A stretch of 64,000 nt of DNA from Phytoseiulus persimilis (taxonomy: Eukaryota; Arthropoda; Arachnida; Mesostigmata; Phytoseiidae): assembly GCA_037576195.1 (NCBI GenBank), contig CM075102.1:12706745-12770744 (forward strand). Direction: 5' to 3'. The notes below the pieces were generated by a model, which did not search any database, was not told the origin of the DNA, and saw only the letters and a list, made by a program, of their open reading frames with translations. A program made the position numbers and the translations under genes. Numbering within the stretch: position 1 is the stretch's first letter; each line of letters starts with the position of its first letter. Of the stretch, positions 26,404 to 35,329 are shown in pieces.

Positions 26404-26512
26404 CAACTGCATATTTAGCATGCAAGATGCATATTTTGCATAGAAAAAATGCAGTTTGCATATAAAATATGCATTTTTAACGCCGAATATGCGACTTGCA
26501 TATTCTATATGC
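26404..26512. repeat. Left subterminal repeat array of element A
   Basis: Five GCATA and several inverse TATGC cores lie within about 110 AT-rich bases next to the left end. The equivalent right array is at 28945-29040. In characterised hAT elements subterminal arrays bind the transposase; that role is inferred here from position and repetition. Confidence 0.75.
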
Positions 26513-26974
26513 TAGTGACGATTTGCGAGGAAAGATCGTTCCCACTCCGCCCAGAATTCGTTCTCCGTGGAACAGCTTCAACACAAACTTTTCTCTCAAC
26601 TCATCGGATTACTCTTCTCTCGATTGATGATCTCGCGCTCGATTTACGTTCGTAGTGAACGATCGCAAGTTTCATATGTGGATATCCCTGAAGATTGTGC
26701 TTTCGGAAGTTTCAACATTCCGACTTGGTATGTTCCGGATGCTCGCAGACAATAGTTCATCGTGATTAGGTGGGGAATCACGACACATTTACCATGCATG
26801 TTGACACCGCGGTATCGAATGTCGAGGTTCCGACAGACATTGATTCCGAGAAAGAGACTCTTCGGAACACGACGCTAGAGGGATCTCGCAACATTGTCTC
26901 AGCGAACGACTCATCGAGGATAGCTCCCAGTTCGTGGAGGAACTCGGAGAGTGAGCTTGTGCTTCGAACGGGAA

Positions 26975-28479
26975 ATGGCTACGCAAAGACGAGAAGGCAC
27001 CTTGGAAAGTCTCGTCGAAGAATTCGGCACGGACTTCTTCATCATCATTGGAGACTCCATCAAATGCGGTCTGTACTCGACAACCTTTGAAAAACCCCGA
27101 AGATTCAGTCTCGTACAGCATCTGACGACGAAGAAGCACGAAAAGTCTCTGCGACTCCACCAAATTTCTCTCGAAAGAAGGCAGGCTGATCAGTCCTCAA
27201 ATGAAGGTGAATCACAAGGGAGACAATTTTCCGGTGAGTTATGCGAAGCTTTCTTGAAGGCTGACATACCTCTAGAAAAACTCCAGAACGAATCTTTGAA
27301 GAATTTCCTCGAGGTCTGGTCCGGCCAGCATGTCCCTAGTCCAACGTCGTTACGTGAACGTTACTTGTCGCCGCTGTATGACAAGACCCTCGAAAGCATC
27401 AGATCTGCTATCGGAGAGTCCCCGATCTGGATCTCAATCGACGAGACCACCGACTCATGTGGGAGGTACGTGGCCAATGTACTGGTCGGGAGATTGATGC
27501 CGAACGAGCCGAGTAGGAGTTACCTCTTGGCGTGCGAACAATTAGAGAAGACGAATTCAACCACAATCGCACAGCTTTTCTGTCGCAGCTTATCAATTTT
27601 ATGGCGTGGAGAAACGAACCACGACCGTGTTCTCCTTTTCGTAACTGACGCAGCCTCTTATATGAAGAAGTCAGCTTGTACGTTGCAAGGACTGTTTCCA
27701 AAAATGGTCCATGTGACTTGCGTAGCGCACGGGTTACATAGAATTGCAGATGAAGTCAGGCTGACCTTCCCCAACGTTGATCTGCTCATTTCAAGCATCA
27801 AAAAGGTCTTTTTGAAGGCCCCCTCCCGAATCGTCGCGTTCAGAGCGGCTCTAGAAATTCCGCTCCCCCCCTCTTCTATATTCACAAGGTGGGGCACATG
27901 GCTTGAAGCCGCGACGTACTACGCAGAAAGCTTCGAACAGATCCACGGCTTCGTATGCGATCAGCTTGATCCGACCGACGCCGCCGCTATCGCGAAGGCT
28001 CAGGAGATACTAAGGATACCCGCCGTGAAAACCGGACTTGCGACGATTCGGACCTTCTTCGGCGCTTTACCGGGACTCATCACGAGGCTTGAGACTCGAG
28101 ACATGTCCCTCCTCGACGCCGTGGCAATCATTGAAGACTTTGGAGCGACGATGAATAACATCAAGGCTCGGCGTTTATTGGGTGTTCGCGAGAAGACCGT
28201 CCCACGACGTTCACGACCGAGAAAGTCTTCGAGAACAACCCTGGATATCAGCAACTAGGTCTGGTAGCTCGGTCCCTGCAGGGTGAATGCAGCGAAGAAA
28301 TCTCGAAGGCCGTTCAAGCTTTCAGTGCGGACGACGTCTCGAGGCTAACTTACGCCCTCATCACTTCCGTAGAAGTTGAGCGCACGTTCTCAAGGTTCAA
28401 ATCCTTCCTGCGAGACAATCGGAGAGCATTTGAGTTCGAGAACTTAAAGAAGTACATCGTCGTGTTGTGTAACCAATGA
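26975..28479 (+). pseudogene. hAT transposase of element A, probably frameshifted
   Basis: Would catalyse cut-and-paste transposition of element A. The frame from the ATG at 26975 runs to 28258. It starts with a degenerate zinc-finger-like stretch (IKCGLY...HLTTKKHEKSL). The RNase-H-like core follows, with ISIDETTDSCG (first acidic site), LLFVTDAASYM (second), VTCVAHGLHR and TRWGTWLEAATYYAE. The C-terminal dimerisation motif SVEVERTFSRFKSFL continues in another frame to 28479, so a one-base shift, or a small unseen intron, lies near 28170-28215. Everything upstream of that point is intact. Similar proteins are sometimes labelled CGGBP1-like. There is no sign of host co-option, since it is enclosed by intact inverted repeats. 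Confidence 0.82.
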
Positions 28480-28944
28480 GGAATTTCGTCGATCCTCGAG
28501 AATGAAACCTGAATTTACGCTTCCAAACTTGAGTAGTTTTTGACATCATGAGGTGATGATGGCTCAACAAATGAGGTGATCAACAGGTGTGTTGGCTGAA
28601 CTTTCCATCACCGCACAAAGTCCAATAGTTATCGTAGTTATCTTCCCCGGAATGCATATTTCTCTACTGCTTCTTCGTCATTCGTCCTTGATCCACCCGC
28701 AGTCTCAGCATTGCGCAATTTCCTCCTCGGAAGGTCTAATCTTGAGCTATGAACTTCACTGCATCATCGCAAACCCAAGTCGAACTCGACGCGAAACCTT
28801 CAACTCCGCTCACATCGGCGGACCCCAGGCATCTGATAGCAAGAACTGCACTCGACAAGGTGCACTCTCGTGGAATATCTCGAGCCATCTCAGAAATCTG
28901 AACCTAGCGAATATTTTCTGTGCAGATGTAAACATAAAATATTC

Positions 28945-29040
28945 TGCATATCCCGCATATTCGGCTCATGTTCTGCGCATATTTACTGCATATTCTGTGC
29001 ATATTTCGTGCATATTCTGTGCATATTTCTTGCATATTTT
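28945..29040. repeat. Right subterminal repeat array of element A
   Basis: Eight GCATAT motifs occur in under 100 bases, spaced roughly 9-20 bases apart and all in one orientation. They mirror the left array. The regularity suggests transposase-binding sites rather than chance AT-richness. Confidence 0.78.
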
Positions 29041-29071
29041 CGTGAATAGAGTTTCGGGCCCTACTCATCAG

Positions 29072-29217
29072 ATACGATGCTTTATCGAAAAATCATTCGT
29101 TTCGGAAAATTGCGGTTAAATGCGATTTTAACCGCAATTCGCTCGCGGTCGTTGCGGTTGAAAACCGTGAAATATTTGCGGTTATAAGCCGCGGTTGTTT
29201 GACCGTTGCAAAGCCCA
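29072..29217 (+). mobile_element. Right-end relic of hAT family B, host of element A
   Basis: The last ~110 bases carry multiple GCGGTT/AACCGC motifs and end TTGCAAAGCCCA, matching the right terminus of the complete family B copy at 32354 (TGCAAAGCCTA). Upstream of the motif array the sequence after the CTCATCAG duplication also resembles the interior of that copy (about 32186-32240). Element A therefore inserted into an older family B copy. I could not find its left end before 26386. Confidence 0.7.
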
Positions 29218-29844
29218 CCAGGAGGAGACAGATATTCGCCAAACTGGAAAAACATCCGATGAGTCTCTTGGGAAAAAATCAATTGATGGTGGTCTCCTCG
29301 GAGTGTTTCGGAGAGATGTTGGGTCCAGTGGACTTTCCCCTCCCGGCCTAAAGGTCTTGGACTCCACTCCGAACTGATCCCCAGGAGAACTTATCCGTTC
29401 GGAAAGGTCGGGAAGAGACCTGCCTTCTTCGATTTTGTTCACCTGATTGGGATCGAAGTTCCAAGGAATCGCATGAGAAAAGCTGATATTACCTCTGCAA
29501 AGCGCGCCCTTGATGAAGGCCCCGGAGCCGCGCCTGGAAGAACTAGCCTCAACGATCTGATTGAAACCGAGGTCATGGGTCGAAAAAAATCCACGAGTCG
29601 GCCGAGTCCGTATTTCTTGGACTGGCCGGATTCGCGAGTCCAGGTAAGGGTGCCGAATCTCGGATTCGGGTTCGAATCCCGAAATCTCTCATACTGAGTT
29701 AGTGATGGACAGAATCGGAGGCTGACCGTGATTGGGGTCGATCGATCCCCATGCTCTTCCAGACACAGGTTTTTAAACCTGAGAGACAAGTTCGGGAACT
29801 CTAAATAAGCTCAAAAGGTCCACGTTGACAATCTCATCTTTCTC

Positions 29845-30594
29845 ATGGATCGTGGGGCAGGTCTCGAACATCCGTCTCGAAGCGTTCTCAGAAGTCTGAG
29901 TCTGAACGTTCGCGCTCTTATCGCGATTGGGCTCTCGTTTCCAGAGCTGACCGTCATGTTGAGTCAGCGCGCGCTCCGGTGCCTATCTTCCGAACTTCGA
30001 GACAAATTCATGAGGAAATATGGGAAAGAACTTCTCCAGGACCCGCTTATGACTGAGCTTGAGTTCCTGATCGCCTTCTTCGGCCTGAGGGACAAAGACA
30101 GAAGAGTGGCCTCCTGTCGGCACCACCGTTTAGCGGCAACACCTCGTCGCTTTTCAGAACATTCGCCCTCGGTCATGGAGCGGCGGGAACGAATCACGCC
30201 TTCGTTTCCGCGCTCGATTCCCCGGACTCCCACGCACCGCGAGCTCCTGTTGCGGCTCATTCTCGGCCGTCACCCCAGCGAGGGCGTTCTCCTTCCAACA
30301 CTCGCTTTGCACCACGGCCAGCGACGAGTCGTCGACCGTTAGCACGCTCGCCGTCAGTCAACAGCCTGACGTCGAGTGACCGCCTCCCGCCCCCTCCTCT
30401 CGGAACCATTTCAAGGTCCAGCAGGTTTCGCGAGGCCCCCATGAAAGCTTCAGATGCACAGCTGTTCTCTCGCACGACGAATGGGTGGAGAGGATCGAGA
30501 ACCAGAACGGCTGCACCACCTGCCTTAAGAGGGTCCTCGTGAGGTGCCGCGTGAGGGCCTCGCGCGTCGGCCCTATTCGATCATCGGTCACGAC
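29845..30594 (+). pseudogene. BEL/Pao-like retrotransposon gag-region remnant
   Basis: A plus-strand frame opens with a block (SLNVRALIAIGLSFPELTVM, then ALRCLSSELRDKF) resembling the gag-like capsid region of BEL/Pao retrotransposons. Further on, after frame breaks, ENQNGCTTCLKR and a later HH pair resemble the zinc-knuckle region of the same family. The reading frame over the knuckle runs to the 8-bp duplication at 30587-30594 and resumes after the hAT copy at 32363. Stops and shifts show it is dead. No LTR was identified by eye. Confidence 0.55.
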
Positions 30595-30601
30595 TAGGCT
30601 T

Positions 30602-30691
30602 TGCAAATAACCGCATTTTCAAATAACCGCGGCTACGGTTAACCGATAACCGCAACCTCATAACCGCGGTTATAATCGCAAACAACCGCGA
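30602..30691. repeat. Left subterminal AACCGC array of hAT family B
   Basis: Repeated AACCGC and inverse GCGGTT hexamers fill about 90 bases inside the left terminus. The right array (32260-32345) and the relic at 29110-29205 carry the same hexamer. The likely role is transposase recognition, by analogy with other hAT subterminal repeats. Confidence 0.75.
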
Positions 30692-30996
30692 GCCATTCAG
30701 AGAGGAATCCTGGGCATCTTGGGACGTCGGAAACCAGATGATTCCATAGACATAGAACCGACAACTTAGTTTTTCGAAGCCCCACCCTATATCCTCGGCA
30801 TAGATGGAGCAAAAATAGGCAGAAATACGACAGAGCGAACTAGTGAGTATGCTTTTTAGTGAAGCAGCCTTGCCCGAGGAAAGTTTAAGATAAACGTTAA
30901 GAAAGCATCAGCTTGTAAGAGATACTGTACAATATATGTACACAACGACTGCGGCACATGGTGGAGAGACTAGTTCTCTGTAACACAGTTTTCGCT

Positions 30997-31218
30997 TCAC
31001 AAGAGTTCGTGCTGGAATGCTTTCCGCAAGAAGAATATATCGTCGAGGGTGCTCGGTTTCATCCTCGCACGGTTCTCCCCCAACAAGAATCGAACCGAAC
31101 TGAAGTTTCTTTCAACCTGTGCGGATGTCGGCGGGGTTCCCGATAAAGCTTTCAGGCATCGCTCGAGAAGACGGCCATGACCGCCCCCGGCTTTATGAAG
31201 CCTGAATTCTTGTGCCAA
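30997..31218 (-). pseudogene. hAT family B transposase, C-terminal fragment
   Basis: A 73-codon minus-strand frame contains TSAQVERNFSSVRFLLGENR followed by a typical MKPSTLDDIFFLRKAF, the C-terminal dimerisation domain of hAT transposases. No catalytic core with acidic residues is seen in the remaining ~1.1 kb of the element, so the gene is truncated. It lies on the strand opposite to the element A transposase. Confidence 0.75.
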
Positions 31219-32259
31219 GTTCAGTTCTCCGTCGATCGCGGCTCCTGCAGTCGCGGAAGATCCGGGAGGCTCGTGAATGGAATCCCATCAGATGTTTACC
31301 TGGAAGTGGAACATTTTCAATGTGGCTCCTGTGAGTCGCCGAGTTACGCTCTCGATAGCTCGCGGTGGAATAACCGCTGCGAAGCCTAATTGCAAATCAC
31401 GAAATTTTCGACACAATTGCATAATCTAGAACGACGTAGATCACTTGTATTGAAGAGCCTCCCATCCGATGAATATAGTCAGAAACTTCGGGTCTAACCT
31501 CCCGCGTTGCTCTCAGATTTCTCGATGTCCTGATTCCCTTGTACTTCTTTGGGAACCACTCTCAAACTGTCAATGCCCTCCTGAATGTCCTCCCTCGAGC
31601 AGCTCGCAGCTTTCTCGGACTCCAAGTCGCTGCTTTCGGCTCTGAGATCATCGTCGCTGTGCCCGAGCGTCAGAGATCCCCGTTATCTTGGAGGACTCCA
31701 TCACGATTCTTCAATGGATGCCTGAACATGCGGGTGCGACGCACATAATAACTACTTTCACTGTGCTTGGTTTCTCGATGCGTAGACCTTCTGTCTGCAA
31801 GATTGAGTCCACCGCGTACCTTGCTCTCTCATGGAGTCATTGGGCGGCTTGTTAATGGGAACATCAAGAGGCTGCAGCTGATGTGTGAGACCTCCAGGAA
31901 TGATTGCTGGTCGAGTCTTCATTTCGGAACCTTATAAGAACTTCGTTCAACGGGAGCCATCACACAAGATGTCACTAGTTCGGCGAGCAAGCCAAATATG
32001 CCGAGCAGAGTCGATCGTCTCATTATTCCCAACAGTTCAGCTCAAGTATCATTAGATAAAATTTCCGCGGAGCATTGTCTCTGCACATCCGCTGAGCCGA
32101 GCTGAATGCTGAGAGCATCTTTCACGTCTGTCGGTTCATCTCTGTTCAATTATCAGCGCCCAATTCCAGATCTCAGTCCTCCTGAGTATGCTCATCAGAT
32201 GGTGTGCTTTCCCAAAAAATCATATGCTTGTCAGATAAGATAAACCCTCGATTTTGAGT

Positions 32260-32345
32260 TCGGTTGAAAATCGCGGTTAAATGCGGTCATAGCCGCCATT
32301 CGCTCGCGGTTATTGCGGTTATTAACCGCGGTTAAATAACCGCTG
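32260..32345. repeat. Right subterminal GCGGTT array of hAT family B
   Basis: Several GCGGTT/AACCGC hexamers lie immediately inside the right terminus, matching the left array of the same element and the relic ending at 29217. Confidence 0.75.
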
Positions 32346-32362
32346 CAAAGCCTAGTCACGAC

Positions 32363-34041
32363 CATCGGTAACCATCACGGCGAGGAGTACGACGTCATCG
32401 ACAGTATGAGCGAATTTCTCGCTGTCACCACGCGCAATCTTCCAGATGGTACCTACGAACTTAGCCTTGCGAGCATTCATACGAAAACTTCGCAAGAAGC
32501 CCGGTCAACTTGAAGCCGTGGACAGCGAGATTGAGAAGAGTTTCAGCAGAACTTAGCCGAGAGGGCAGCTCCCAGAGTCCGCGGCGAGCTGGCTCACTCT
32601 TCACCTCTACAAGCTGTTTTCAAAGTCTCCACCGTCGGCTCCTCCTTGATCAAGATCTGGGCCGTGAAGGACGCAAGTGCGCGCACCAACAAATGCGCCT
32701 TCCGAACGACTGCCCATACCCGTGGGACAATATATTTCTCTTTCTTCCTAGGTAGTAGGTCTTTGTCGCGTTCAGAAAATTCGATCGCTCGTTGCTCCGC
32801 TTCTTCTGGCCTTCAGGCATTTCCTCAAATCCTCTCGCGCCTGTCCAGGACCTTTGGTCGACCCGTCCTGCCTGCCCGGGCCTGTCATGCAGCCCATGGT
32901 GCCACATCCACGGCGTTTAACACAATCTGCAGCGGTGCCGCCAGCTGTACCCTGCGCAATCCATCTTCGTCGATGGAGTCTCTGAGAATCTTGATCTGTT
33001 CCGCTCAAGCTCTCTGGAGGAGGCGAGAGAGAAAGTCCCATGCTCGATATGTTTGGAAACGCCCATTCTCCCCTGAAGGAGTGGTACACCGCGAGCGATG
33101 TCTCCGCCGCTGCGATCTCAGACATGACGCCGGCCCCGGATATTGAAGTCACCGCGGGAAAAGCGGGCGCCGAATTCCTCGATGTCAAGTGGTCTCAGCC
33201 AGCCAACTCTGTCGGGGTCTTCACTCACAAGGCGCCCGAAGCCTTATGGAGCGGCGCACTAGAAATAGCTCTCCTCAAGGGTTTTGCGCCGGTCGGACTG
33301 CTGAGCCCCGCCACCGTTCGCGCAAAGATACTTTTCCGATGCTTATGGAAAAAGGGTCCAGATTGGGACGACGATCTCCCGCCCACCGTCCTAGCTGCCT
33401 ATTCCGACATTGCGGAACTCCTGAACTTCCGTCTCGTCGAGTCACGCTCCGTTCGGCAGCCAGGATCTCTCCGGGTTCCCTCGGCTGAGAACTCCCAGGC
33501 CGGAAAGGTTCTCGTTAGAAGTACTCAGCACAGATACCACGCCGCCGAACTGGCTCAGGATTCCAAGAACGTTTCCGGTAGCAGCCCACTCGAGGACTAC
33601 CAACCATTCGTGGATTCCGTTGGCATCATCCGCTGCAGAACGCGTCTGCCAACTCGGGGGACCTCTCATTCGACTCGCAAGTTCCCGATGGTTGTCCCTA
33701 ACAACGATGGCCTGCTGCATTCGTCTGCACTGGGGAGGGGTCGCCACCATCCAACCCCGTTCCCCTCCACCTACACGACGCCTACTCTGCGCCTTCCTGC
33801 ACGAATTCCTCGATTGTCACGGGGCCCTCGAAGTCTTGGAACTGTCCCTCGACGATCCTACGTGTGTCGGCATGCACCAGCCGCGGGTTGTCGTCGCTCT
33901 TACGCTGCTGCGGACTGGGTGGTTGCACCGTGCGGAGATACTCTTTCACGAGTTTTCCCTCGACGAGGGCGGCGTGGCTCGGCGAACCCGGGTCGAAGTT
34001 TGAACGTCTCCTCGACCTCGGCCGACCTCGCCGGTCTCTGA
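32363..34041 (+). pseudogene. BEL/Pao-like retrotransposon pol remnant
   Basis: Continues the remnant after the family B insertion. The frame from 33040 contains GLLSPATVRAKILFRCLWKK followed by DWDDDLPP, characteristic of the pol region just after the reverse transcriptase in BEL/Pao elements. Between 33620 and 33780 a shifted frame gives a HWGGVAT...RRLLCAFL stretch resembling the zinc-binding start of the integrase. The final part (DWVVAPCGDTLSRV) resembles the post-integrase tail. The reverse transcriptase core and the integrase catalytic core are not visible, and several frame changes are needed. It is therefore degenerate and internally deleted. Confidence 0.65.
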
Positions 34042-34117
34042 TGTTTTGTCAACAGCGCCTCTGCAAACCGTATTAGTTGATGGTCATGTTGATGGCAAGG
34101 TAGCAATGCCCCCCCCC

Positions 34118-34270
34118 ATAAACTCGTCTATAATATTGTGAAGGGAGAGTTAAATTCTACTTCGATGGACGGACTCGTTCCGAAATGATTAGGTGTTATC
34201 ACGGAAATCCACATAGGCTTGAAAATCTTGTTGATTGCGTCATTAAAAACTCGCGACTATGCGGCAGGCA
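34118..34270. repeat. Dispersed repeat, copy 1
   Basis: This stretch (from TATAATATTGTGAAGGG to AAAAACTCGCGAC) matches 52151-52287 in the same orientation with about 70-75 % identity by eye. A poly-C run precedes it (34107-34115); the other copy has poly-C after it. Probably a fragment of the same non-autonomous DNA element as the one at 52132-52350. Confidence 0.6.
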
Positions 34271-34275
34271 TTGCG

Positions 34276-34749
34276 CCCAAGCTTGGTCGCTGATTATCCT
34301 TTCGTCTGTTGTGTCGCTTCCTGCGCTCGGAGATTTATGGCACAAAAACATCAGTACTTGAACCGCCATGGTCTCCTGATCAGCATCGTTTTGTGAAGTG
34401 TTGTGTTTCTCCATTCCAGTTCTAGCAAAAACTGTCCGTTAGTGACCCCGAACTCATCGATTGCCATTGAGGTCCTTATTTTGTTCCATTCCCTGTTTGC
34501 TGCATCAAGCTATCAGATCTCTGAAACTTCAGTGCTGAAGTTGAAGCTTCCCCCCGAAACCGACGAGGATGGAAATTGAGGCTGAAAATCGATTAGGAGA
34601 CCCGAACCCGAATCTGTTCTTCAGAAACAGGATACCTACGGAATCGAGGAGTGGAAGCAGATCGCATTACTAGCGTTGGACACAGAATATTCAGCGAACT
34701 TCCTTCTAGAATATATGCTCCTTCTATATAGCTCCTCCTAGAATACATC
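34276..34749. other. Unassigned spacer
   Basis: No gene or repeat recognised between the dispersed repeat and the minisatellite. Confidence 0.3.
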
Positions 34750-35125
34750 GGGGAGACCACCGGGACCAGTCTGACCATACTTTCACGGGTCTGGGGGTGA
34801 TTCCGAGATACATCTGACCATACTTTTTGAAGTCTATGGAGGTTAGTCCAGGACCGATGTGACCATACTTCCCGGAATCTGGAGAGGTTATTACCGCCTC
34901 GATCTGACCACTTTTTTCTAAGTCCATGGAGGAAATCACGGGATCGGTCTGACCATATTTTTCCGAGGTCCATGGAAGTGATACTGGAGTCGATCTGACT
35001 ATCCTCCTCGAATCAATAGAGCTGATTCGAAAGTCAGTCTAACAATTCTTCCCGTGCTCTAATGAAGTGATCCCAGGATCGGTCTGTACATGCTTCTTGG
35101 TCTCTAAGGAAGTGATTGCGGAGTT
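34750..35125. repeat. Degenerate ~44-bp minisatellite
   Basis: About eight tandem units share a GATC/GGTC-TGACCATACTT core, at about 34768, 34812, 34856, 34901, 34946, 34992, 35034 and 35080, a spacing of 42-46 bases. Units also share a TC..TGGAG...GATT/GATC segment. They diverge progressively to the right. The minus-strand frame through the array is open (34593-34973) because the period keeps shifting phase little, not because of a recognised protein. The array starts about 200 bases beyond the stop codon of the Cys-loop channel gene, so it may be in its 3' UTR. Confidence 0.8.
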
Positions 35126-35329
35126 TATCGTATCATGGCAAAATGTACCAATCAACCGGATAAGGAGATATATTCAGGAATGATGCTGACTCAATGAGAG
35201 AGATAGAAGTGCCTCGATGCCAGGCACCGCAGTGCAATAGCGCGAAGCGCGGCCAACTCCGGTCGGAAGAAGGCCGGCTGGTCTCCAATAAGACACAGTT
35301 CTCAGGAATGAGCCAAACTCTTTCTCTTG

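Larger units (their letters stand above)
26386..29063 (+). mobile_element. hAT DNA transposon (element A), near full length
   Basis: The ends are inverted repeats: TAGGGCCCGAAA at 26386 and TTTCGGGCCCTA ending at 29063, with imperfect similarity beyond. An identical 8-bp target duplication, CTCATCAG, lies at 26378-26385 and 29064-29071, diagnostic of the hAT superfamily. The element is 2,678 bp and contains a plus-strand transposase. Both subterminal regions are packed with GCATAT-like motifs. The perfect duplication suggests a fairly recent insertion. It sits inside a relic of another hAT family: its flanks (AGTACGCTCATCAG and following bases) match an internal stretch of the copy ending at 32354. 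Confidence 0.92.
30595..32354 (-). mobile_element. Complete hAT family B element inserted in BEL/Pao remnant
   Basis: Terminal inverted repeats read TAGGCTTTGCA on the left and TGCAAAGCCTA on the right. The 8-bp target duplication GTCACGAC is exact at 30587-30594 and 32355-32362. The element is 1,760 bp. Both ends have dense AACCGC/GCGGTT arrays (about 30602-30691 and 32260-32345). It encodes only the end of a transposase on the minus strand, so it is probably internally deleted and non-autonomous. Removing it rejoins a continuous BEL/Pao reading frame. Confidence 0.9.

Noticed and set aside
29655..29690. tRNA-like B box (GGTTCGAATCC)
   Set aside because: It is part of a short inverted repeat (CGGGTTCGAATCCCG) with no matching A box, acceptor stem or anticodon arm upstream.
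30280..30342. LLPTLALHHG stretch as a retroviral-type aspartic protease start
   Set aside because: It lies before the zinc-knuckle-like region, the wrong order for BEL/Pao, and lacks a D-S/T-G triad.
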